From QQVM01 sp964544885 (lineage in GTDB: Bacteria; Bacteroidota; Bacteroidia; AKYH767-A; 2013-40CM-41-45): a stretch of DNA of 64,000 nt. Both the position numbers and the translations under genes were made by a program. The DNA lies in NCBI GenBank assembly GCA_964544885.1, contig CAZJDX010000005.1, forward strand, positions 62,001 through 126,000, given 5' to 3'. The notes beneath the pieces are model-generated. The model was given only the letters and a program-made list of their open reading frames with translations, searched no databases and had not been told where the DNA came from. This document shows, one piece after another, positions 17,742 through 27,700 of this stretch. The first letter of the stretch is position 1, and each line of letters starts with the position of its first letter.

Positions 17742-20700
17742 TTATTCCCTTATCAACTGAATGTAGCCATTATAATCTTTGGACTTGGCATGAAGTACAT
17801 AGTAATAAACTCCTTCAGAAACCTCTGTGCCTCCGCTGGTTTTTCCATCCCACCTGAATTTTACATCCGTGGATTCATAAATTAATTTTCCCCATCGGTT
17901 ATAGATCACAAAGCGGAAGTCTTCAAAATTGCAAAGATCCTCAATGTAGTAGGTGTCATTCTTAGAATCGTTATTCGGCGTAAATACATTCGGTATATCC
18001 AGCAACGTTTCACATGGCTTATAGAGTACCAGGACTGAATCCGTACCGGAACAACCGGTGGTTCCGTAAAACACCTCTACATAATAATAGGAGTCGCTTC
18101 CATTGGTTGTGGCATAGAATGTATTTGACAGAACCGGATCCTGGGTCACAAATCCGGAAGGCCTCCATTCGTATGTAAGAGGTTGCCCGCTTGGATTCGA
18201 TGTGAACACGTGCAATGTATCTCTTTCTCCATCGGTCACGTAGATAGAATCTTCCAGTATGTCAACGGATACGAGTGATGTCACCTTAACTGTATCATAG
18301 GTTGGAACGCGGATCATACAAACTTCATTGTTCAAGGTATCGAACAGGTATGCCAGATAAAACTGAGGGACAAAATCGCCTGTTGTAGTATAAGTATGTG
18401 TAACAGCCGTATCAAGAGTATTGGGTATCACGGTACCATCTCCAAAATCCCATGCATAGAAGTTTACATTGGTTGATGAACCAAGGAAATTAACGGTGAG
18501 AGGACGGCAACCTGAATCCGGCAGGAATGAAAAAGTTCCGGTCGGAGCATTCAGGACAACCAGATCTGGAGAGAAGGCCGTATCGCTGCATCCAAATCGG
18601 TTAGTAATTACAAATTCTACGCTATAGGTACCCGGAAGGTCGAATGTGTAAAAGGCTGAACTCAGTGATGGGTCCGTCAGTGAGACTGCCGTAAGATCCC
18701 ATGAGTAATTGCTGGCATAGGCGTTGGAATCGCTGGTAAAGACAGAAATGATCTGGGCCTTTTTAATGCCTCCCTGGTCAACACAGGTATCATTCAGTGT
18801 ATACTGGAAGGAGGCCGGTGTTGTATAAACAAATATATTACTTGTGGTTGAACCGACGCAACCATTATCATCTGTAACCACCAGGGTGACAGGATAGGAT
18901 CCGTTATTGGCATAGGAATGATTCACCGTTCCGGTTGTAGTGGTGGTAGTGTTGCCATCCCCAAAATCCCACTGATAACTTACCGGTTGGGCAACGAAAG
19001 GTCCTGGCGTGGCATTGAATGTCAATTGGGTGTTACGGCAACTCGTATCCGGTTGAGCTATAACTGGTACCGGCCTCGTCGGGCGAATATAATTCGTGGA
19101 GGTTGCCGTATTGGAACATCCGTTGACGTCTGTGACTGTGAGTGAAACCGTATAATTTCCGGGAGTGGAATAGGTGAGCGTATCGGTTCCCGGTGGACTT
19201 GTTATGGTGCGGGTAGTGCTTCCATAATTCCAGAACCACTGACTGATAGCACCGCCTTCGGTATAACTGGTATCAGTAAACGTGACTGTAATGGGAGCAC
19301 ATCCTGTGAAAGGAGAAGCGACAAAGCCGGCGGTAGGTCCGAGAATATGGATCTGGGTTGTCGCGGTATCCGTGCATCCGTAAATATCAGTTACGATAAA
19401 CTGTACATCAAAAAAGCCTGTGCTGTTATAGATATGTGAATCGTCCAAAAGATTGGAAGTGTCCTGTACATTGGGTATTCCTTCTCCGAAATACCAAACC
19501 TGACTGGCCACATCAATGGAAGTGTTGCCGGTGAAATTGATTATACCCGGGCGGCAGGCAATAGTAGTATCTGTTACAAGAGCTGCTACCGGATCCGTTA
19601 CTCTTACTGTATAGACCGTATCAATGGTACATCCGCTGGCAGTACTCGTTGCGGTGAGTGTTACCGTGTAGGTCCCTCTGTTTGCATAAACGTGAGTCGG
19701 GTCCGTTTGCGTACTGGTTGGTGTGGCGTCTCCAAAATCCCAAACGTAACTCGTTGCACCACCGGACAGATTGGTAAAGGCAACCGAATAAGGATTACTG
19801 CAATTGGTCAGAAAACTGAAATTGGGAATCGGTCCCCTGATGGTAATCATATCCTGGATTTCAAAAGTATCGGGACAACCATTATAAAATGCGATCAGTT
19901 GAACATCAAATGGATCGGCTGTACCGGAGGTATCGACGTTATACTGGTAGTTCGGGTGCTGTGTGGTAGCGCCTCCTCCGTCACCAAAAGACCATAGCCA
20001 ACCGGTAACCGGACTGGGTGTAAGATCTGTGAACTGAACATTGCTGTCAAAACAGGTATCGAGCGGTTCCGCCGTGAAATTTGCAACAGGTGGCGTTCCA
20101 ATCTTTATGTAGGCAGGTTTTACCAGGGTGGCAGTGCATCCGCTTTGGGTAGTTACGATAAGGGTCACATCAAAAATTCCAACGTTGTTGAATGTGTGCG
20201 AAATACCCGGATTGTTACCGCTGCTGTGAGGACCGGTACCGTCGCCGAATCTCCAGGTGTAATCTACGATGACAGGGTCAGCCGGAGAACTGACCGTTGC
20301 ATTGAAATTGAATGTGGAGCCAACGCAGCCACTATCAGTTTCAGTGAAATCAATGGTGGGTGGGGTGATATTGATATGTGATGGAAGAACTGTGGTATCG
20401 CTGCAACCAGAATTGTCCGTTGTTATGAGCGAAATCGTATAAATTCCAAATGAGTTATATGTATGACTGGGATTCTGCATGTTCGAGGTATTCTGTGCAC
20501 CACTTGAAGGATCACCGAAATCCCATTGCCATCCGCTTATGCCGCTGCCGGTTTCCGTAAAGGTGGCCGTGAAAGGCACTTCACATGCCGAACGTACCGG
20601 TACATTGATGACAGGACTTGCAGGCTGTCTCACCGTAATGTTTCTGATAAAGGTATTAGTACATCCGCCTATGATAACGGTAAGGCTGACAGCGTAATTT

Positions 20701-21716
20701 CCAGGTGTGGAAAACATATGGGAAGGATCCTGAAGACTGCTGGTATTATTGCTTCCGCTCAGCGGGTCAGCGAAATTCCAAAGGTAGGTTCCGCTGGTAC
20801 CGGAATTGGTAAAATCAACCGTATCCCATGGACAGATAACCGTATCGGAAGCGCTGAAGGAAGCTACAGGTGAAGCTATCGTGATCACAGAAGCCTGACT
20901 GGCGCTGCAGCCGGGAACTCCGGCCGTAAGTGTCACGGTATAGGAGCCTGTCGCAGTATAGGTATGTGATGGATTGCTGAGGGTGGATGTGTTGGCAGCG
21001 CCGCTTGCCGTATCACCAAAATTCCAGCTGTATGTATTTGTGTTCTGGGAATTGTTGATGAAGTTAATGACAGCAGGAGTGGTACAGGAACCGTTAGGAT
21101 TTGCGGTGAATGATGCAACAGGAAGCGGGAAAACGTACACTGTATCTGAAATGGCGCTGTTACAGTTGTTTGCGTCGTTGATGGTCAGGTTGGGATAGAA
21201 TGCCTGCGGTGTGCTGCCTGAAAAGATGAACTGATGAGTTACACTTTGAACACCTGTAACCGGTGGAGATCCATCATTAAAAGACCAGTTGTATTGGTTG
21301 ATAGTCGCGTCACCAGGGACCGATGTGCTGGTGAAAGTAATGGATGTGTTTGAACATACCGTGTCTTCACTGATGGTAAAGGAAGCAACCGGATTGCGAA
21401 ATACGGTAATGTAAGCGGTTTTGGTTTCTGTATCAGACTGGGCGCCATTGCTGATCGTCAGAGAAACCGTATAGACGCCAGGAACCGAATAACTGTGGGA
21501 GGGATCCTCGAGTGTTGAAGTTCCACCATCTCCAAAATCCCATGCAAAGGAGGTCGGGTTTCCGGTTGAGCTATTCGTGAAGTTAACCAGTGCTGGTGAG
21601 CAGGCGGAAGTGATGTCTGAGGTAAATTCAGCCTGGAACTGAGCAGATGAATGTGTGCCTGCCAAACAAAGAAGGGCTGTAATCAGACTTAATCTTAGAA
21701 CTAAATGCTTCATCAT
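17742..21716 (-). CDS. PKD-repeat surface protein with type IX secretion C-terminal domain
   Basis: A 1324-residue secreted protein. A signal peptide occupies residues 1-25 (LITALLCLAGTHSSAQ). About 13 PKD-like domains follow, each marked by a variant of YxWDFGDG, for example FAWDFGDGG, YSWNFGDTA, WQWDFGDPS, YVWDFGDAT and YQWDFGDGN; one or two are degenerate (QVWYFGEGI, WFWNYGSTT). Residues ~1243-1324 are a gliding-motility-associated C-terminal domain (NVFTPNNDSKNDTYYI ... IYNRWGKLIYES ... WDGKTSGG ... GVYYYVL), the type B sorting signal of the type IX secretion system. The protein is therefore likely anchored or released at the cell surface, as an adhesin or motility-related protein. No enzymatic domain is visible. 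Confidence 0.93.
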   Translation of the reverse strand: MMKHLVLRLSLITALLCLAGTHSSAQFQAEFTSDITSACSPALVNFTNSSTGNPTSFAWDFGDGGTSTLEDPSHSYSVPGVYTVSLTISNGAQSDTETKTAYITVFRNPVASFTISEDTVCSNTSITFTSTSVPGDATINQYNWSFNDGSPPVTGVQSVTHQFIFSGSTPQAFYPNLTINDANNCNSAISDTVYVFPLPVASFTANPNGSCTTPAVINFINNSQNTNTYSWNFGDTASGAANTSTLSNPSHTYTATGSYTVTLTAGVPGCSASQASVITIASPVASFSASDTVICPWDTVDFTNSGTSGTYLWNFADPLSGSNNTSSLQDPSHMFSTPGNYAVSLTVIIGGCTNTFIRNITVRQPASPVINVPVRSACEVPFTATFTETGSGISGWQWDFGDPSSGAQNTSNMQNPSHTYNSFGIYTISLITTDNSGCSDTTVLPSHINITPPTIDFTETDSGCVGSTFNFNATVSSPADPVIVDYTWRFGDGTGPHSSGNNPGISHTFNNVGIFDVTLIVTTQSGCTATLVKPAYIKIGTPPVANFTAEPLDTCFDSNVQFTDLTPSPVTGWLWSFGDGGGATTQHPNYQYNVDTSGTADPFDVQLIAFYNGCPDTFEIQDMITIRGPIPNFSFLTNCSNPYSVAFTNLSGGATSYVWDFGDATPTSTQTDPTHVYANRGTYTVTLTATSTASGCTIDTVYTVRVTDPVAALVTDTTIACRPGIINFTGNTSIDVASQVWYFGEGIPNVQDTSNLLDDSHIYNSTGFFDVQFIVTDIYGCTDTATTQIHILGPTAGFVASPFTGCAPITVTFTDTSYTEGGAISQWFWNYGSTTRTITSPPGTDTLTYSTPGNYTVSLTVTDVNGCSNTATSTNYIRPTRPVPVIAQPDTSCRNTQLTFNATPGPFVAQPVSYQWDFGDGNTTTTTTGTVNHSYANNGSYPVTLVVTDDNGCVGSTTSNIFVYTTPASFQYTLNDTCVDQGGIKKAQIISVFTSDSNAYASNYSWDLTAVSLTDPSLSSAFYTFDLPGTYSVEFVITNRFGCSDTAFSPDLVVLNAPTGTFSFLPDSGCRPLTVNFLGSSTNVNFYAWDFGDGTVIPNTLDTAVTHTYTTTGDFVPQFYLAYLFDTLNNEVCMIRVPTYDTVKVTSLVSVDILEDSIYVTDGERDTLHVFTSNPSGQPLTYEWRPSGFVTQDPVLSNTFYATTNGSDSYYYVEVFYGTTGCSGTDSVLVLYKPCETLLDIPNVFTPNNDSKNDTYYIEDLCNFEDFRFVIYNRWGKLIYESTDVKFRWDGKTSGGTEVSEGVYYYVLHAKSKDYNGYIQLIRE

Positions 21717-21754
21717 GAAGGTTTGGAGTGATTTTTTTTGATTTCAAAAGAATT

Positions 21755-21762
21755 CAAATGTA
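21755..21762 (-). promoter_or_regulatory. TACATTTG element before the PKD gene
   Basis: On the minus strand TACATTTG (21762 to 21755) matches TAnnTTTG, about 39 bases before the ATG at 21716. No TTG with a 17-23-base spacer was found, so the -33 half is unclear. Confidence 0.45.
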
Positions 21763-21976
21763 AAAGAAAATTCAATAATAAAGGCTGTTTTTAACCTTAA
21801 AGCGGAATTAAAAAAATCTTAAAGGAAATCATCACTCAGAAGGAGGCTGAATCTGAAAATATTAATATTGAACTGTGTGTAATTTCTTGAAAAAGTGCAG
21901 ATTCAGATGCTGCTGAGTAAACCCAAATTTTTACCTATGTAGTCCGGATTTCAGGACTTTCTTTAGCATTCTTCAT

Positions 21977-23059
21977 ATGATGCAATTTACTATTCGGCGA
22001 CTTTTTAGCGGCTTGCTCGTGTTGGCTGGTGTGGTGTTAATCATTTTTTTTCTTTTTAATGTATTGCCTGCAGATCCTGCGAGGATGATGTTGGGTCAAC
22101 GGGCGGACAGCGCTTCGGTGGCGGTGATCAATAAAGATTTAGGTCTTGATCAACCGGTAGCAATACGTTTTATTCATTATGTGAATGACCTTAGTCCGGT
22201 TTCAGTCTATTCTCTTTCACAGAGCAGTCCATTATGGTTCAACCCGGAGAAGTATTCTTCAGCCATTAAGTTATTCAGCATCCCCTCAAATAAAATTATG
22301 GTCTTGAAATTTCCATACCTGAGAAGGTCTTATCAGAATAAAGCGGAAGTCAGCAGCATTCTCCTGGAGAAATTACCGGATACCGCTGTGCTTGCATTCA
22401 GTTCCATTATCCTGGCCAGTGTTGCAGGAATCGGCCTGGGTGTGGTCTCCGCCCTGAAGAAAGACAGCTGGATAGACAGACTTTCACTTATCATCTCCAT
22501 AACCGGCGTTTCTCTACCTTCCTTCTTCGCTTCAATTATTTTCGCATGGGTCTTTGGTTATCTGCTAAGTCACATTACCGGACTTGACATGACGGGCGGA
22601 CTGACTGCGGTGGATCCGTTCAGAGGGGAGTATCTGTCACTGAAAAATCTGATTCTGCCCGCGCTTGTACTCGGCTTAAGGCCACTGGCCATCATCGTCC
22701 AGCTTACCAGAAGTTCCATGCTCGATGTACTGTCGCAGGATTATATCAGAACAGGTATGGCCAAGGGACTCAGTTATTACAGGGTCATCACAAAACACGC
22801 GTTGAGAAATGCCATGAATCCGGTCGTGACAGCTATCAGTGGCTGGCTTGGGTCTCTGCTGGCCGGTGCCGTGTTCGTTGAATACATTTTCGGATGGAAC
22901 GGACTTGGCAAGCTCACGGTGACGGCGCTGGAAAATTATGATATGCCCGTAGTAATGGGAATCGTTCTCTTCATTTCGGTTATTTTTATTATTCTCAATT
23001 TGCTTGCCGATCTGATGAATGGTTTACTTGATCCAAGGATAAGAACATTCAGTAGATGA
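21977..23059 (+). CDS. ABC transporter permease (DppB/OppB type)
   Basis: A 360-residue inner-membrane permease of the binding-protein-dependent family. The first membrane segment has the typical DppB start FTIRRLFSGLLVLAGVVLIIFFLFNVLPADPARMM. The EAA loop near the C-terminus, DYIRTGMAKGLSYYRVITKHALRNAMNP, contacts the ATPase. Residues ~60-120 are a longer than usual periplasmic insert (SPVSVYSLSQSSPLWFNPEKYSS). The family imports peptides, nickel or related solutes, but no second permease, ATPase or binding protein is in the window, so the substrate is unknown. A 260-base gap lies upstream and tpiA begins 58 bases downstream on the same strand. Confidence 0.85.
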   Translation: MMQFTIRRLFSGLLVLAGVVLIIFFLFNVLPADPARMMLGQRADSASVAVINKDLGLDQPVAIRFIHYVNDLSPVSVYSLSQSSPLWFNPEKYSSAIKLFSIPSNKIMVLKFPYLRRSYQNKAEVSSILLEKLPDTAVLAFSSIILASVAGIGLGVVSALKKDSWIDRLSLIISITGVSLPSFFASIIFAWVFGYLLSHITGLDMTGGLTAVDPFRGEYLSLKNLILPALVLGLRPLAIIVQLTRSSMLDVLSQDYIRTGMAKGLSYYRVITKHALRNAMNPVVTAISGWLGSLLAGAVFVEYIFGWNGLGKLTVTALENYDMPVVMGIVLFISVIFIILNLLADLMNGLLDPRIRTFSR

Positions 23060-23117
23060 ATCCGGATTTGCCATAACCATATAAGATTCGTTAATTAGTC
23101 TTCATTAATAACAAGTC

Positions 23118-23900
23118 ATGAGAAATAAAATAATTGCAGGTAACTGGAAGATGAATCTGAATTACGCGGAAGCCTTATCACTTGTAGATACCATCCTCGA
23201 CATGATGGATGATGAAGGCCGTACCGAGGTGGTTTTGGCTCCGCCTTTCATTTATCTCAGAGACATTGTTTCACGCATACAAGGCATCACAAGAATTTCC
23301 ATAGCTGCTCAAAATTGTTCACATTTTATCAATGGTGCGCATACAGGTGAAGTTTCGGCATCCATGCTCAGTTCGGTAGGTGTTGAATTCGTCATAGTAG
23401 GGCATTCAGAGAGAAGGCAGGAACACCATGAAACCAACCTGATCATCAGGGAAAAGATCGACCGGGTACTTGAACAGTTTTTGATCCCTGTGTTTTGCTG
23501 CGGGGAATCTTCGGAGCAAAGAAAAAACAATATACATATAGAAACTATCCGTAAACAAGTAGGCGAAAGTCTCTTTCATCTTTCCGCCTCTCAACTTCGA
23601 AATTGTGTGATTGCCTACGAGCCGGTTTGGGCCATTGGAACCGGAGTGAATGCAAGTGTTGAACAGATTGATGAAATTCACCTTTCCATCCGTGAGGTGA
23701 TCAATGAACAATACAAGTCTAAGCTGGGAGATGAGATCTCGGTTTTGTATGGAGGAAGCGTTAATGCCGCGAATGCCGCTGAACTCTTTTCCTGTAACAA
23801 TGTGGATGGAGCGCTGGTCGGGGGAGCCTCTCTCAGACTGTCGGAATTCAGCTCTATCATCTCTTCCATGGAAAATATTGCCACTAAAAATCCGGATTGA
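23118..23900 (+). CDS. tpiA: Triosephosphate isomerase
   Basis: A 260-residue TIM-barrel enzyme interconverting dihydroxyacetone phosphate and glyceraldehyde-3-phosphate in glycolysis. The catalytic residues are visible: Lys in AGNWKMN at the N-terminus, His96 in VGHSERR, and Glu168 in AYEPVWAIGTG. The phosphate-binding loops YGGSVN and GALVGGASL close the barrel. Length is normal (~250). Its stop TGA overlaps the ATG of prmA (TGATG at 23898-23902), so the two genes are translationally coupled. Confidence 0.97.
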   Translation: MRNKIIAGNWKMNLNYAEALSLVDTILDMMDDEGRTEVVLAPPFIYLRDIVSRIQGITRISIAAQNCSHFINGAHTGEVSASMLSSVGVEFVIVGHSERRQEHHETNLIIREKIDRVLEQFLIPVFCCGESSEQRKNNIHIETIRKQVGESLFHLSASQLRNCVIAYEPVWAIGTGVNASVEQIDEIHLSIREVINEQYKSKLGDEISVLYGGSVNAANAAELFSCNNVDGALVGGASLRLSEFSSIISSMENIATKNPD

Positions 23901-24742
23901 TGGATTACCGCGAAATCCGTTTCCATACCGATCAGAACACGAGTGAAATACTCATTGCTTTGCTTAGTGATGAAGGCTATGATATGTTTGAAGAACTTTC
24001 AGACGGATTCAAGGCTTACATATCTGCCGGAGCTTTTGATGAGACCCGTCTGCTGAAGGTCATCAACACTGCAGGGATGGAGGAAAATATACGATATGAA
24101 AATACGTTCATTGAGGGCAGGAACTGGAATCAAGCCTGGGAAAACAATTTCGATCCGGTTGAGATCGCGGGACAGATCTATATCAGGGCTCCTTTCCACA
24201 AAGCAGGTCAGCATAAAATCGAGATCATCATTGAACCAAAAATGTCCTTTGGTACCGGTCACCACTCAACAACTTCCATGATGGCAGAGCTCTTGTATGG
24301 TAATGATGTACAAAGCATGGAAGTTCTCGATATGGGATGTGGCAGCGGGATCCTTGCTATTCTTGCTTCCAAAATGGGTGCAAAGAAGGTTCTGGCAGTT
24401 GATAATGATCTCTGGGCTGTCGAAAATTGCCGGGAGAACTGCGAGCGTAATGAAACCGGGAACATTGAAATAATGCATGGGGAATCCGAAACCATACGTG
24501 GAACCGGATTTGATCTCATTGTTGCCAATATAAACAGGAATGTACTGGTATCTGAAATGAAAAATTATACGGATTCATTAAGACCAAAGGGAAAACTACT
24601 GGTCAGCGGTTTTCTGGCGGAAGACAAGGATACCATACTGGAGAAGGCTGCTGAATACGGATTATCGGTGGAACTGCTAATGGAAAAACTGAACTGGATC
24701 GCCATTCAGTTTGTAAAGCAAATTAATCAAAGGCCGGGATGA
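23900..24742 (+). CDS. prmA: Ribosomal protein L11 methyltransferase
   Basis: A 280-residue SAM-dependent methyltransferase. I chose ATG 23900, which shares a base with the tpiA stop; a TTG one codon upstream is less likely. The N-terminal ~100 residues are the L11-binding domain. The Rossmann fold begins with the SAM motif VLDMGCGSGILAILASKMG, followed by AVDNDLWAVENCREN and the motif IV segment FDLIVANINRNVL, in which the N-P-P-Y-like position reads NINRN, as in PrmA. FGTGHHSTT precedes the SAM loop, as in the family. The enzyme methylates L11 in the cytosol. Its stop overlaps the next start as ATGA (24739-24742). Confidence 0.94.
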   Translation: MDYREIRFHTDQNTSEILIALLSDEGYDMFEELSDGFKAYISAGAFDETRLLKVINTAGMEENIRYENTFIEGRNWNQAWENNFDPVEIAGQIYIRAPFHKAGQHKIEIIIEPKMSFGTGHHSTTSMMAELLYGNDVQSMEVLDMGCGSGILAILASKMGAKKVLAVDNDLWAVENCRENCERNETGNIEIMHGESETIRGTGFDLIVANINRNVLVSEMKNYTDSLRPKGKLLVSGFLAEDKDTILEKAAEYGLSVELLMEKLNWIAIQFVKQINQRPG

Positions 24743-27700
24743 ATACACTATCGAAATTAACTATTGGAGGGCTTGTAATTTTTCTGTCAGTGAACTTTGC
24801 TCCGGCACAGGGAATAAAGAGTTTCCCTCAGGAGCCGTTAACCTTTCTGACAGAATTAAAGAAATTTCTTGTCGAAACAGACAAGAAAGAAGGTGAAAAG
24901 CTGCATGAGGAATTTTCTTTACTGTGGAACAGTGGCGCTTATAATGCAGAACAGCAGCAGGCGATCATGAAAACCCATAATTCCATGCTGAAGAAGCGCA
25001 TGAAAGCCTTTCCTGATTTCAGAAATTATCTTCAGGCGCTCATCAGCTTCAAAGCAAGCGCTCAGTCTGAACAGAGTTTTTCTGCCTGGCAGTCCAGTCT
25101 TGACAGACTCCTGCAAATGCCTTCAAAACATTTTGCCAATTACATCATCTCCTGTAACGATCTGTTCAGGGATAATTCCCTGTATGTCTCCCCCTCAACC
25201 CGCTGGTACACTCCACTGAAGAATTATTCTTTTGAGTTCGATTCGATCCCGAAGATTGTGTTCGGTAAAATGGATCTGATTTGTGTCTCCAAAGGTGATT
25301 CTTCGGTTATTTATTCAACAGAAGGCTCATTGTATCCGACACGTGAGCTTTTTGCCGGTAAGGGCGGTAAAGTAAACTGGGTGAGAGCAGGATTCGATGA
25401 ACCAACCATCAGTGCCGGCCTGGCTGACTATCTCATTGACCTGAGAAGCAGCGAATACAGCGCCGACTCAGTACTTTTTACCAATACAATCTATTTCCAA
25501 CAAGCGCTGCTGGGTAATTTCAGGGATAAGGTTCTTGCCAATGTGAATGCGGACAATGCCACGTATCCCAGGTTTGAATCTTATACACAGGGGCTGGAAA
25601 TAAAAAACATTGTTCCTGACATAGATTATAAGGGGGGCTTTTCCATGCATGGGAATAAAATGATTGGTTCAGGTACCAGCGAAGAGGATGCGGAACTTAT
25701 CATCAACCGGGACAATAAGCCTTTTCTGATCGCCTATGCCCGGGGATTCGTAATCAGAAAGGATCGCATAACCTCGGACAATGCGGCGGTAAAAATTGTT
25801 TTCGAAGAGGATTCAATCTATCATCCGGGTATTAGCCTTAAGTATATTGTGAAGGACAGGGAGCTGGCACTCATCCGTGGTGAAGAAGGAAAATCCAAGA
25901 GTCCTTATTTCGATTCCTATCACCAACTGGACATGTACTTTGACGGTCTTTACTGGAAAATAGACGACCCTATCATCGATCTGAAAATGATCAGCGGAGT
26001 GGGAGAGAGTAAAGCGACTTTTGAATCAAGTAATTATTTCCGAAGGCAGAGATTCCTTAAACTGCAAAGTCTGAGTGATATACACCCGCTTTACACGATA
26101 AAAAAATTCACGGAGAAAAACAGTTCAGAAGTGATCTATACAGAAGATCTTGCCCGTGACATGAAATTACCCGTGAATGAAGTCAGGTCTATGCTTATCA
26201 ATTTTTCAAATCAGGGTTTTGTCACTTATGATGCTGCCGACGATAAAGCTGTTGTCAAAGAGCGTCTTAATTATTATTTGCTGGCCAATGTGGGTAAGAT
26301 TGACTATGATGTTATTCAGTTTGAATCTGTGATCAATGCCAGACCTAATGCAAGTATCAACCTGCTTAATTTTGAATTAACGCTCCGGGGTCTGGCGCCG
26401 ATTGTGTTGAGTGATTCGCAGAATGTGGTCATTTATCCCGCGGAGCAGGAAATTAAAGTGAAAAAGAACCGTGAGTTTCATTTTGCAGGCAGGGTAAAGG
26501 CAGGACGTTTTGATTTCTTCGGCAAGCAGTTCAGTTTCGACTATCATAACTTTAAGGTTAATCTGGATAATGTGGATTCTCTCAGACTCAGGGTTGAGAG
26601 TCCTGATCCAACCGATGTAGATGCTTTCGGAAACCGTAAACTGGTTGCCTGCAGATCAGTCCTTGAAAATATCAATGGTGATCTCATCATCGATTCACAG
26701 GGAAATAAATCAGGTCTGCATAACTATCCGGAGTACCCGATATTTAATTCGAAGAAGGATTCCTACGTATATTATGACAAACCTTATATTCAGGAAGGTG
26801 TTTATGACCGTGACGAATTTTATTTCCACCTTGATCCATACAGTATTGATTCCCTTGACAACTTCAGCAATGCAGGACTCAGGTTCGATGGCGAATTTGT
26901 AAGCGCCGGAATTTTTCCCACCTTTCGTGATACACTTAGGCTTCAACCTGATCTTTCACTCGGATTGGTCAGGAATACCGGTGACGGAGGTTGGCCGGCC
27001 TATGGAGGTAAAGGAACATTTACCAATACACTTAAACTGAGTAATGAAGGTTTACATGGCGATGGTAAGGTGGATTATCTCACATCACACAGTGAATCAG
27101 ACGACTTTTTATTTCTACCTGATTCGATGAACTCATCCATGCAGCTTTGGACCAATCGCAAGGAAACATTAAATGGAGTAGAGTTCCCCGCTGTCAGTGC
27201 AAACAACGTTTATGTCCACTGGGAACCGAAGCAGGATGTGATGTTTGTCTACCGGAAAGACACCGATATGGACATGTATGAAGGCCAGGCTCTCCTGAAT
27301 GGCAATCTGAAATTGCGGCCACAGGGTCTGACCGGAGACGGCATCATGACATTCGCCGAAAGCGAACTGGAAGCAAATCTCATTAAGTATAAATCGGATG
27401 TATTCGATGCCGACACCTCCGATTTTCGCCTTACTTCGGACAACACTGCCGCACTGGCCTTTTCAACAAAGAATGTGAATTCGCATATCGACTTTATCCA
27501 ACGCGTCGGTGAATTCAAATCAAACGGAGGCGGTTCCTATGTCAGTTTCCCTCTGAATCAGTATATCTGTTACATCGATCAGTTTAAATGGTTCATGGAC
27601 CAGAAAGAGATTGAGCTCAGTTCTTCTTCCGAAGCACAGGTGGTGGAAGATACCACAACAACAGGCTTAAGTCTGACTGGTTCCGATTTTATCAGCGTCG

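Noticed and set aside
18900..21600. Repeats in the PKD gene as a CRISPR array
   Set aside because: The repeats are diverged coding repeats of protein domains, about 250-300 bases long, not short identical direct repeats with spacers.
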